DNA from: Seiridium cupressi
Taxonomy: Eukaryota > Ascomycota > Sordariomycetes > Amphisphaeriales > Sporocadaceae
Length of the DNA stretch: 64,000 bases
Assembly: GCA_036674765.1 (NCBI GenBank)
Contig: JARVKI010000045.1
Location: 62,001 to 126,000 of the forward strand
Reading direction: 5' to 3'
Positions 20,632-30,509 of the stretch are shown piece after piece. The notes under the pieces were generated by a model. The model was not told the origin of the DNA. It worked only from the letters and a program-made list of their open reading frames with translations, and made no database searches. Numbering within the stretch: position 1 is the first letter of the stretch; every line of letters begins with the position of its first letter. A program made the translations under genes and the position numbers.

Positions 20632-22559
20632 TCAAACGAGACCGATAGTGTTGAGTTGCTGACACAAGGCAATAAGCTCTTCGACTGACCCAAGTGAGCC
20701 TTTGGCTGAGGTTTTGTCATTCCCCACCTTCTTTAGAGTGACCTGCAAGGCGCGGAGTTCAATCTCTGAGCTGGTGCCTGACAGCTCGTCCACCTTGAAA
20801 ATGATCTCATCCAGGGCTTTATAGCCGTAACCAAGTCTGTCAAGGGTACCGAACGTCGGGCAAGATGACTGATCCCATATAAGACTAGCATCCTGCTGCG
20901 ACAATTCATCCGCTGTTTTGGTGACGGTGACGGATCTCCACGCTTCATGGGTGGGGGTGTGGAGATTGGAGGGGTAGTAGCGGATGCTCGCCGGGTTGCC
21001 CTGGGGGCCGAACATCATGTTGACACCACGCACCACATACTCCTTCACAGATAGGCCAGGACCGTCGTCGATCCCAAGGACAAGTCTGGAATCGGTCTCA
21101 TCGTCCACGTATGTGCCACTATACTTTGCTGAAGCCTCATCCTTGGCCGCTTGGTCGAGGATAGGCACCATCCGCTGAATAAACCTCGATCTATAGTAGA
21201 ACTCGAGTGCTTCATCAGCTTCGTCAGCTGGGCCCGCCAGAAGGATTGTCAAGACCAAATCGTAGTCCGGAACAAGGATCAGGGCTGCTTGATACCCAGG
21301 GAGGTGTCCAGACTTGTAGAACGCTGGTGTGATGCGCTCATCCCCCGTGAGGTTCTTGGTTCGCAGGATCTCCCATCCGTGGCCGACGAGAACCCCGGCG
21401 GATGGAGTGAAACCTGCTGGCTTGAGCCACCTGTTTGTCGTTGTCGGATGCAGAAGCTTGCTGCTCAAGATTGAATCTCCAAAAGCGATAAGATCCTTTG
21501 TATTGGAGTACACCCCTCCAGCGCTGGCGACATGTTAGCATATCTGTTCACTTATATCACAAACTTTAGGGATGGCATACGCATTTTCGAATCCCAGATC
21601 CAAACCCCAGGCTGTGTGGTTGTGGGGTATAGCCCCCCAAGATGTATGTGAGGGGGGTTTGCTGATGGTTGTGTTGGTCATACCAAGTGGAGCAAGGATA
21701 TTCTCTCTGATATATGATTCGTAGGGCACCTTGGACACAGCTTCGACGACCTGGCTCAGGAGGAATATTCCCACGTTCGAATATACCGCTGTCGTGTATG
21801 GCGCAAATACTGGGTGCCGTACACCAAAGTCCCGTAAAAAGTCCTCGGAGGTACAAGCTTGCAGTGCCTCCAACTCGAAACCCGTTATGGCGCACGCTGG
21901 CTTGGACGGGCCCGCCAGAACAGGAAATCCAGGAAATGGGGGCCCGGGGCGTCCGGCCAGGTCAACGCCGACTGTAACAGCTTTGTTAGCGAAACTTTCT
22001 TCATGACATATCATTAGATGAGTGGACGGCTAGACGCACATTCAGCAGAGATACCACTTAGATGGCTTGCCAATGATCCAATCGTCACATGATCCCAATC
22101 AACCGTCGCGATGGGGCTTGTGGGGTCATCGGTCTCAATATCTTTTAACCGAGGGACGTAGGTTGTAATTGGGACTTCGAAGTTGACGCTCAATTGGAGC
22201 AACGCGTAGACGGGGAAAATTTTGGATATGCTCGAAACGCGGTATACCGTCTCGTCGGTGATATCGGCGGTGCCACTCGTATTCAATCCTCCACTGGGGG
22301 TAATCTGGATGGATGCAAACGGTTTGGTTTCGTGCAGCGATTTTGCGGATACCGACATTGCAGTGTGCGGAAGATAGCCTGAGTACGTCTCGAGCGCTCG
22401 CAAGAGGTCTGCAACACCCTCTTGTACCACTTTGTGGGTACTTGGAGCTCGAGCAGCTGGCAACACAGGCCCTGCTGGAGGGCAATAATGCTTAGCGGTA
22501 GCATGTTGAAGGGCGAAGGTAGCCACTAAGGCGAAGCATGACCACCCGCAGGCCACCAT
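20632..22559 (-). CDS. Secreted beta-lactamase-like serine hydrolase/transpeptidase
   Basis: This is a 600-aa protein of the serine beta-lactamase/class C esterase superfamily. Three exons (22559-22040, 21971-21581, 21523-20632) close in frame. A hydrophobic N-terminus of about 22 residues looks like a signal peptide. Three active-site elements are visible: SxxK as SISK (Ser110, Lys113), YSN within AVYSNVGIF, and a GHGW triad in exon 3. The fungal hallmark AAGGVYSNTKDL is formed only when the second intron is removed using the GTATGC donor, which supports that splice choice. Family members hydrolyse or transfer acyl groups (LovD is an acyl-transferring relative); some are found in biosynthetic clusters. 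Its 517-bp head-to-head spacing with the transporter suggests co-regulation. The substrate is unknown, and a secreted location would argue for detoxification or late maturation. Confidence 0.85.
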
Positions 22560-23076
22560 TGTGACTTGGCTGATCTCGATGAGCTAAGAAAAAAAGTGGA
22601 AGTCGAGATTACGAGGTGCCAAAAGACTGACGAGGATCGCTGAAGACCTACACCTTTCCTGGTATGCAACCAAAACCCTGACGCTGGATAGCTCTGTGGG
22701 TGTTGCGAAAACGAGCTTATAAAGCATAGCCAATCATCGCAATGACGCTGGACTGATTTATGCTTTCGCTAGAAGTTGGCACTTGAGCTGAGCAACCCAG
22801 ACAAACTAAAGTCCGCCGTCATATCGGCTACTCCACTTATTATAGTTGGTGGGAAACTCCTGCGGGGGAAAAGTGATGTTGGTATATCCATGTTACGTAC
22901 CCAAGCGCGAGCTAGTGTGAAGATAGTCCGGAAGTAAGGAAGCCGACCGGTCTATTCCACCTTGGTCTGTGCCTAAAAACGCTGGCTCTCAAGATTCCAA
23001 AATATCAATCAGCACCAAGTTGTCAGTCAAGTTCGTTCCACTTCTCGAGTTTTATTTTGGGTTTTCTCGAAATTAG
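22560..23076. promoter_or_regulatory. Bidirectional promoter between hydrolase and transporter
   Basis: This 517-bp head-to-head intergenic region separates the minus-strand hydrolase from the plus-strand transporter. Around 22927-22946 there are CCGG/CGG/CCG words, with CGG and CCG separated by about 11 bases. Co-regulation is inferred from layout only. Confidence 0.4.
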
Positions 23077-25443
23077 ATGTGTCTGGAAAATCCCGGCACG
23101 ATGCAAGATAAAGATCATGAGGTTACTGATATCGGCGACTCCGGATTGGAAGTAACTTGGACCGACCCGTCTACCCCAGTACCAGACGCATCGGGGGGAT
23201 TGGAAAACCCTAATATCGCTATAGCTCAATCGCAGTGGGGAACATTGGGATTACGGCTTGTCTACGTTGGGTATGTTTGCTAGAATATGTAGGGCTTTCT
23301 TAGTGCTGTGTTGCTAATACCTTCCACATTATACAGTCTTACTTTGTTCCTGATTGTTTAGTAAGGTGGAGTTCCTTCTCCGAACATGTATGCGATGCTG
23401 ACGCGGCAAAAGTGAACTCGATAACGCAACAGTCTATGGCTTAAACAACTACGCTGCGTCTGCTCTAAACGAAGTATCGTCGTTGGGAACATTGACAGCG
23501 GCCGCGAATATCGTATACGCCGTGGCGAAGCTGCCTTTGGCACAGCTTTCTTCTATAATCGGGCGTGGGGGCGCTCTAACAATCACAATAACCTTCTACG
23601 TCGTCGGTTACATTTTCAAAGCATCTGCAGGCTCCTTCGCCTTGTATGCTGTGGGCCATGTCTTGTACTCTATCGGTCAATCCGGCTGCAATATCGTCAC
23701 CGTGAGTATATCCCGACCATGTGGCGATGATGAATAATGAGAGTATTGCTTGAAGCTGTGCCATTCACCTTACTGTTTAGTAGTTGAGGCCTTGCTGATT
23801 CATCGTGCAGACAATAATTATTGCCGACTTCACGCAGCCAAGATGGAGACCGTTCGCTTTTTCGGCATTCCACATTTCGTTATTGATAACACCTTGGATT
23901 TCCGGGCCAATGCTAAATGCTGTTGTCGCACCTGACGGCATCGGCTGGCGATGGGGAATCGGGTTGTTTGCAATTGGTAAGTAGAGCTCTCAAGGAAGAG
24001 ACAAAAGACACTACGATTCGGAATACTCTTGTTTTCTGGAAAAATAAGCTCCTAACAGGCTCTCCGTTTGTTTGAACTGTATGACGTCTGACTTCCGTGA
24101 CCACAGTTGTTCCTGCCGGCTCCGCTCTACTACTCGGCACTTTGGCGTATTACCATCATATAGCCAAAAGGTCGGGCCTGCTGGTGAAATATGCATGGTC
24201 TTTGCTTGACCTAGCTTCGCAGCTGGATATCGGGGGTTCTATCCTTTTCGTGGCAAGTCTCTCCTGCGTGCTGCTCCCTCTATCTATCGCCACACGCCTG
24301 ACAGACGGATGGCGAACCCCGTGGGTCATCGCTCTGCTCATAGTGGGGTGCTTGCTGCTTGGCTGCCTGTTGTTCTACGAACTTCGCGTCGCGAATCATC
24401 CATTGCTTCCATTGGGGCATTTCAGGAACTCCACTATGATTCTTTCCTGCCTCCTCCTCCTCTTGGACGCTGTCGCCTACAACGTGACACACACCTACCT
24501 TTTCGCTTGGAGCGTTGTGACCCACGATTTGTCCCCCCAGATTGCTACCTACTTTACATATACGGCTCCCGTCGTTCAGTACGTGTCAGGAATAATTTCG
24601 GGACTGGTGATCGTGGCCACCTATAGCTACAAGTGGCTCACCGTTGCCGCCTGCGTTTGCCGACTGGTGGGATATGGCCTCATGGTTCGACTGAGAGGCT
24701 CCGAAAACACCCTTGGAGAGCTTTTCGGACAGCAGGTAATCCAGGGATTCGGAAGCGGCGCTATCGGCTCAGCTCTGCTCTTGGCTCCGCAGATGGTTGT
24801 CTCGCAAGCGAAGGTACCACAGGCAATAGCGCTCGCGTACAGCTCCGCCTTTATCGGAGCAAGCATCGGCGCATCGGTTGCCGGACTGATCTACACTAAT
24901 ACCATGCGTCGATCGCTCTACAAGTGGCTAGGTAACGATACTTCCAGTGAGCTCGTAGATTCACTGTTCAATTCAATAACAACGGAGCTGCCTCCTTGGG
25001 GGTCAGCTGAGCGGATGGCCATAGGCTATGCAGTAAGTCCTCACGTCTCATAGCAACAACTGAACCGCCCGTATCCATCCAAGGCCCAATGATGTCTCGA
25101 GCAGCTACAAGATCAAAAAAAAATTGACTTCCTTTTTCATGCAGTATTCTGATGTATCGAGATATTTGACGTACGTTGCCGTGGGCGTGGCTGCAGTATC
25201 ACTCCTCCTTTGCTTTTTGCTTCCCAACCTCAAACTCCCTAGGTAAGTCAAACCTATTGCGTACGATGTTTGGACTTAACTAATTATAATGTTAACTGGA
25301 AAAGGTCACAAGGGAAAGTTCATTCCACATCGGGAGATGTGAATAAAAAACGAAACGGGAGCCCCCAAGCCATTGTCGAAAGCTTCGAAGAGCCAAGTCG
25401 GGCTGTGAAAAGAGCCCAAGCGGCGGCTGGTTTACTCGGTTAA
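23077..25443 (+). CDS. MFS transporter of the SIT (siderophore-iron transporter-like) family
   Basis: This is a 611-aa polytopic membrane protein from seven exons: 23077-23270, 23337-23360, 23413-23701, 23811-23976, 24107-25032, 25145-25242 and 25305-25443. The 24-bp second exon is required to produce the first helix LTLFLIVYELDNATVYGLN. Characteristic SIT features include YGLNNYAASAL, GRGGALTITITFYVVGYIF, a tryptophan-rich GWRWGIGLFAIV, and a helix with GSALLLAPQMVVSQAKVPQ before the last segments. The N- and C-termini are hydrophilic. An alternative start at 23101 is in frame. SIT members classically carry ferric siderophores, but homologues in polyketide clusters may act in efflux (inference). 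Gene order and the shared promoter with the hydrolase suggest a role in this pathway. All introns are 50-130 bp. Confidence 0.87.
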
Positions 25444-25608
25444 GGGACGCAGATCTGGATTGCACGCATAATCCCGTCCCACAAAGTCTTAGGACGCCTC
25501 GTATCTGTACGAGGCTGGCTCATATTTTAATACATTTGTCTTCTTGAAGCCTAGGGTTATAAAGATATAAATCGAACTGCTTATTATAAACGATCATTCT
25601 TAGCGTTT

Positions 25609-25810
25609 GTGACACCCGAAAACGTGGGTTACCCACGTTGTTAAGTTATGTAAAGGTAGCTGATCGCTGGCTTTGCCTTGAAATAAACTTCCTCCCGCTA
25701 CGGTGGTGGGGGTATATTAGGAAACAACCATCTGAAACCAGAACATAATTACCAACCTAATACGTCACTTTGGCGCAACGGCATCTACACCTCAACTAAA
25801 GGCGGGCGAG
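25609..25810. repeat. Dispersed repeat copy B
   Basis: This copy starts at GTGACACCC. It carries GGTGGGGGTATATTAGGAAA at 25705-25724 and then an AATTACCAACCTAATA block with GGCGCAACGGCATCTACACC. The same order is seen at about 60.27-60.41 kb and, split, at 18.9-19.7 kb. A 19-bp perfect palindrome (25621-25639, AACGTGGGT and its complement around one base) lies near its left end. Confidence 0.5.
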
Positions 25811-25839
25811 CTTGACAATACATGTTTTGACACTATAAT

Positions 25840-26035
25840 ATTTAATCCTTATACTAGCTATTTAATAACCTTGGTATTAAAAAGAAACTCCGCTAAAGAT
25901 ATCTACCACGTAATTATCTCTATTATAATTTAATAATAGTATTTCTTTTAATATGAGGGATAATAAAACGCCGCATTATAAATTATATAATTACTTTATA
26001 TATTTATATATAAATATTAATAGCTTTAAAATGTG
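25840..26035. repeat. AT-rich RIP-like island within the cluster
   Basis: This tract of roughly 200 bp is strongly AT-rich with many TA steps and almost no GC, unlike the flanking coding DNA. It directly follows the repeat copy. This fits a RIP-degraded transposon remnant; the mechanism is inferred from composition. Confidence 0.6.
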
Positions 26036-26305
26036 TTGTTCTCTAGAGGACTATATTGTACCAGAACCAAGTTACAGATGACAGCTCGTTCTATAATCAT
26101 CTAAGGCTCTCAGATTACAAGACGACTCTCAATCATCCTATCGCATCAGACCATTAATAATATATCTTCACATGGACCACTGAATAACCATCGAATCGCA
26201 AGATCTCAGGCACCAGCGATTAGTTCCCTATTTCGAATCAAGAGAGTTCCTTAGACCTTCATCTTGTCCGGGACCTCCTCTAGACGGGCTTTGAAGCAAT
26301 AGGAA

Positions 26306-27070
26306 ATGACTCCATACAATAAATTAGCCAATCAGCACGTGGTAATCATCGGAGGCACAAAAGGCATTGGCCGCAGCGTCGCGATTGCCGCAGCCGAGGC
26401 TGGCGCCCATGTGAGCATCATCGGAGCTACGAAGGCGAGCGCTGATGCCACTACTTCCGAAATCATATCCCTACACCCGCCATCCAAGGTGACTGGCTAT
26501 CATTGCGATCTCGGCGCACCATCTATTGAGAACGACCTCGAGACACTATTCAGTCAACTTGGTGAAGTGAATCATCTCATATACACTGCTACCAACTCCC
26601 TTCCTTCCAGAAGCCCGGTGCAACAAATAACTGCTCGATCGATCGAGGATAGTACCACGCGACTGGTAGCAACCCTGCTGGCAATCAAAGTTGCTTCACG
26701 GTACCTTGTTCAAAGTCGACGATCAAGTGTCACTTTGACCACGGGTTCTATAGCCGATCAGCCGCAGCCTGGATGCTCGTTGTTAGCATATGCAGCGCAA
26801 GGACTTGTAGGTCTGACACGGGCATTAGCCTTGGACTTGAAACCCATCCGTGTCAATATTGTTGAACCGGGCTTCGTGTTGAATACTGGTCTGTGGTCTC
26901 AGCTGACGTCGGAACAACTGGAGGCTATATCTCAAGACCTGACTCAAAGAATGCCCACGGGGTCCCCTGGAGCTGCTGAAGATGTAGCCGAAGCTTACAT
27001 GTACTGCATGAAAGACCACAACTGTACGGGAGAGACGATCAAGACAAGAAGTGGTCAGCACTTAGTTTGA
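26306..27070 (+). CDS. Short-chain dehydrogenase/reductase, atypical active site
   Basis: This is an intronless 254-aa SDR. The cofactor motif GGTKGIG lies at residues 16-22 and the central strand is followed by a catalytic Ser in TTGSIADQ. The usual YxxxK is altered: the region reads LLAYAAQGLVGLTRAL, in which the Lys four residues after Tyr is Gly. A subgroup of fungal SDRs shares the pattern YA-x-GL-x-G-x-TR-x-LALDL (family knowledge), including cluster ketoreductases of azaphilone pathways. It could reduce a polyketide side-chain ketone (inference from AzaE-like and PigC-like enzymes). It lies alone between an AT island and the aldo-keto reductase, with its own promoter. Confidence 0.85.
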   Translation: MTPYNKLANQHVVIIGGTKGIGRSVAIAAAEAGAHVSIIGATKASADATTSEIISLHPPSKVTGYHCDLGAPSIENDLETLFSQLGEVNHLIYTATNSLPSRSPVQQITARSIEDSTTRLVATLLAIKVASRYLVQSRRSSVTLTTGSIADQPQPGCSLLAYAAQGLVGLTRALALDLKPIRVNIVEPGFVLNTGLWSQLTSEQLEAISQDLTQRMPTGSPGAAEDVAEAYMYCMKDHNCTGETIKTRSGQHLV

Positions 27071-27546
27071 ATCGGTTATACCGTGGCGAATGGTTTATCG
27101 CGGTCTGAATGCGTAGTCATCAAGTGTGAAACTGTCAACAGTAGAGACCTTTGAATGGAATTCTATTATATCTACGACTCCTTTACAATTCTCAAATTGC
27201 CTAAAAGGCAAGAACCGCTTCGTTATACGGATTTTAAACAACCTTCCGATAGTATAATTAGGCACTGCTTTTTTGTGAATCGTTCGAGTCCGCCTTTGCG
27301 CAAAATTATTCATTGGTACAGAGGGACAGCCTATGCCGGATATTTGTTGATTTGATGATGCAAGGCACATATCGGATACGCTAATAATGTTGAAACAGGT
27401 GGTCCAGCCACACACACATGTACATATACTAGATTATCTCCTTCTACTTCTCTCTCTGATACTCAACCAACTAATTAATCAATTCACCCCTCATAACCTT
27501 CGTCCATCTTGACAAATAAGTCACTTATCTCTCAACTTCCGGGTGG
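27071..27546. other. Intergenic region between convergent SDR and aldo-keto reductase
   Basis: This 476-bp gap sits between two convergent 3' ends. I see only short unmatched frames and a pyrimidine-rich stretch near 27440-27480. Confidence 0.5.
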
Positions 27547-28554
27547 CTAACTCCAGTCCTGTGGTCCAAATCTGTCCGTCAAAAACTTTCTGAACTTCGT
27601 CTGCCTTCCTGCTCGAGAGACCTCAGCGACTTCTTCTTCTGTCAATTCGAACTCTGGAACATCTTCTATCCACCCCCTAAGTCTATCTTCATTCACACTC
27701 GAGGTGACGACTGCTATACCCTGATCTAAGCACCATCGAATAGCAACGGCAGAAGTGGTTACATTGTATTTATCTGCCAGGCGATTGTACAATGTCGTAA
27801 CAGGACCTTCAAAGACTGATGTCAGTGGGCTCAAGACCGCATATGCAGAGGTGGTGATGTTGTGTTGTCGGTGAAAGTCGATCAGCTCCTCACGCTGTAG
27901 GTATGGATGGAACTCGACCGAATTCACCGCCGGCGTGATCTCTGCCACTTTCATAATTGCTTCTAGATGTTCCCGGCGGAAATTAGACACACCGATGGAC
28001 CTAGCTTTGCCGGAATTCTTAAGCTCTTCCATGCATCTCCACAATTCTTGAAGTTCTGCGGGTGTATCAGCGACGTATGGCGAGTGGATCAGATACAAGT
28101 CAACGTAATCCAAGCCTAGCCGGGATAGGGATTGGCAGACCGCGGCTTCGAACTCGCACTTTTGTGTTGGCAACTTGGTCACGATGTATAGCTCTTCACG
28201 AGGAGTAGAACAAGCTCGGATAGCCTGGCCAAGGGCCTCTTCATTCCCATATACTGCGTTTTTCTTTCAATTAGATCAACATATCATAAGGACTTTTTCA
28301 GCTTTTGTGGAAGGGGTCTTACATTCCGCAGTATCGATATGGCGATAGCCCATGGCTATACACCTGCCAATAAGCGAGGCTATTACTTCGGTCGTAGCGC
28401 CTTCCATGGCGGCTCTGTAGACTGCGGTACCTAGGCCGAAGGCCAGCTGGAATTACATGTTAGCCTTTTTGCAATCATGGTCATAGATTGAGGCCAATTT
28501 CACCGTTGGGATGCTGTTGCCATCGTTTAGCCTTATTTCTGGGACCCTTGCCAT
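27547..28554 (-). CDS. Aldo-keto reductase
   Basis: This is a 293-aa NAD(P)H-dependent AKR with a TIM-barrel fold. Three exons (28554-28504, 28446-28323, 28253-27547) close in frame. The catalytic tetrad is complete: Asp55 and Tyr60 in HIDTAELYG, Lys85 in VTKLP and His115 in YLIHSP. SIGVSNF and the late TSSVNEDRL-like phosphate/cofactor segment are also present. The first exon is only 51 bp. AKRs in fungal clusters reduce aldehydes or ketones, and an NR-PKS with a reductive release domain provides an aldehyde. Assignment to this pathway is from location only. The shorter reading starting at the internal Met (28182) would lose Asp, Tyr and Lys of the tetrad, so the spliced model is preferred. 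Confidence 0.9.
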
Positions 28555-29204
28555 ATCAATTTGTCGGCGAATCGCAAGTTCTGCTGTCGGAATGAAACAA
28601 ATGGCGGTACAAAGTACATGAGCAACAGAAGAAAGAGAACAATCGCAAGCTATTCAGGTAGCACTTTTCCATCCTTCTGGACTGCTTTGTAGCATATGCA
28701 TCAAAGCGCCAAATACTTTTGTCCGTGTCTTTTGTCCGAGAAAGAGTGGGGCGATGTTAAAACCAGAGTCAATTCAACAAAGTCCCAGCTCTTGGCCATG
28801 AATTATGGGACGGACCTCGCGTGCTATTCCTGACAGCTCAGTCGATCGTGAGGCGCCCGTGTAAAGCTTCAATTCCAATACAAGCAGCATAGCGATTATA
28901 CAAGGACAGGCGAGCCAAGGAAAAACAACCTTCCACCCGACCTTCCATAGAGACTTGACCAGACGGATCTAATTGAACCTATGCCAATTTTGTAGCCAAA
29001 CCCGACAGGAAGCAATCAAGAGATGCTAAAGGCGATTTTTTTTAAAATTCTAAGTAAACAAATGTTTCTCTATCGGCCTGTTTCGCCTGATATCCATAAA
29101 CACAATGCCCCGCTAAAATTGTCAACGAGTATCGTTAACCGCGGTGTATCGCATTTGACAAGTCTATCTTAATATTCTAGACCCAAGTGGTCCCTATACA
29201 CATT
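28555..29204. other. Intergenic region upstream of the aldo-keto reductase
   Basis: This 650-bp region has no gene. It holds the AKR promoter and the 3' flank of the serine hydrolase. An AT-rich run lies near 29030-29060. Confidence 0.5.
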
Positions 29205-30062
29205 TCAGCACTTTGTAACACCATATTCGTGTGCGACGTCGAGGACCTGCCCTACTACTAGATTCACATCCTGCGTTTTGATGGGGACGCGATGATCACC
29301 ATCCCATTCCACATGTCTGGCTGCTATCTGGTCACAATAGCGATATTGTAGCTCTCTATGCATGGGAAGCCCCGGGTCGCGCAGGCCGTGAACATGGATT
29401 GTCGGTAGATGCAGAAGCCCCTCATGGAAGGGTCGATCGTTGTATAATTCCACTGTGGCTCGATCCAGCACGAGCGGACCTCTTCCCGCAAGCAAAACGG
29501 CGAATATGAATTCGACATCCCCGAGTTTGGCCCCCTCACTGGTCTTGACTGGCGGGCGATGCGATAGACAAATCCGGGCCTGCTGTCGCAACAATAAGCT
29601 GGCAGCCATCTTGGCCCCTTGGCTGAATCCCAATATTCCAGCCCAGGATCCAATGGCTCCCTGCGCATCATCCAATTCCATTGCCTTCACAATACACTCA
29701 TCTGTTATCGAAATGTCATTGTCGTCTGCATCGACTGCGAATGAGGCAGGTCCGGGGCCACCTTGCGGACGCAACCAACTTCGGAAAGGTCCCCATTCCG
29801 CATACACGGATTCCACATCCGGGCCAGCTTGGCTGAGGAACGGTGCGTCTACGAACACAAGTCGGAATATGTGTGCCAGATGGTGCCTGATGACTCGACA
29901 CTGTGCGCGGAAAATGCGCGCATTGGTCCCCCCGCCATGGAGGCAGAGTATGCGAGGAAGATGTAGGTTATGATTGAATGCCAATGGTAGTAGATCGCGA
30001 CGTATAGACTTATCTGTCCTTGTCAAAGAATCGAAACCTGCCCGATTTTGTGACAAAGCCAT
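29205..30062 (-). CDS. FSH1-type serine hydrolase (AfoC/azaphilone cluster type)
   Basis: This is an intronless 285-aa alpha/beta hydrolase of the FSH1/DUF341 family. It shows the oxyanion region LCLHGGGTNA, the nucleophile elbow GFSQG (Ser147), the acid in HGLRDPG (Asp229) and the base in GDHRVP (His257), so the triad looks intact. Related proteins sit beside azaphilone and asperfuranone NR-PKSs (AfoC, Monascus PigG-like) and are thought to assist product release, acyl transfer or a knoevenagel-type step (family knowledge, role debated). It runs in the same direction as, and 447 bp from, the acyltransferase. The first 35 residues precede the hydrolase core, so a slightly later start cannot be excluded. 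Confidence 0.9.
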   Translation of the reverse strand: MALSQNRAGFDSLTRTDKSIRRDLLPLAFNHNLHLPRILCLHGGGTNARIFRAQCRVIRHHLAHIFRLVFVDAPFLSQAGPDVESVYAEWGPFRSWLRPQGGPGPASFAVDADDNDISITDECIVKAMELDDAQGAIGSWAGILGFSQGAKMAASLLLRQQARICLSHRPPVKTSEGAKLGDVEFIFAVLLAGRGPLVLDRATVELYNDRPFHEGLLHLPTIHVHGLRDPGLPMHRELQYRYCDQIAARHVEWDGDHRVPIKTQDVNLVVGQVLDVAHEYGVTKC

Positions 30063-30509
30063 GAGCGTCGAATTTCAATTCGCTGGTGATCCCGAGTGAA
30101 GAAACTGAGAATCAGATACCAGGCTAAAGAAAAGCGCTCGCGGAGACGTTGATGTCTTGATTCTGCTGCAAATGATTGTTTGACATTGAGATGTATGGCG
30201 TTACTTGAGCTGGGGTTGTGAGATTGCTCAAATAAGGAAAGCACACTCCAACAAACAGTCTATACATTTAGTCCGAGAGCAGCCCGGACATATGTTACGG
30301 ACAGGGCTCTTTCCAGCCGGGCTTCGTCAATCGCCATGCTGCAATCGGCAGGGGTTGGCTAACCGTTATGGGCAATTTGCTGTACGCGACATGAACCTCG
30401 AATGCATACTGGGTAAGAACTTTTTGTCTAAGAGCAGGCGAAGGCCTATCAAATACTATCTATTTCATGCTGATCTACACCGATTTCGTATGATCATATC
30501 AGCGTGGTC
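30063..30509. other. Spacer between serine hydrolase and acyltransferase
   Basis: This 447-bp spacer between two same-strand genes has no recognisable gene. It should contain the hydrolase promoter. Confidence 0.5.

Larger units (their letters stand above)
25444..26305. other. Intergenic region with repeat and AT-rich island
   Basis: This 862-bp gap contains a perfect 19-bp palindrome, a copy of the dispersed repeat, an AT-rich RIP-like tract, and then the SDR promoter. No gene is seen. Confidence 0.6.
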
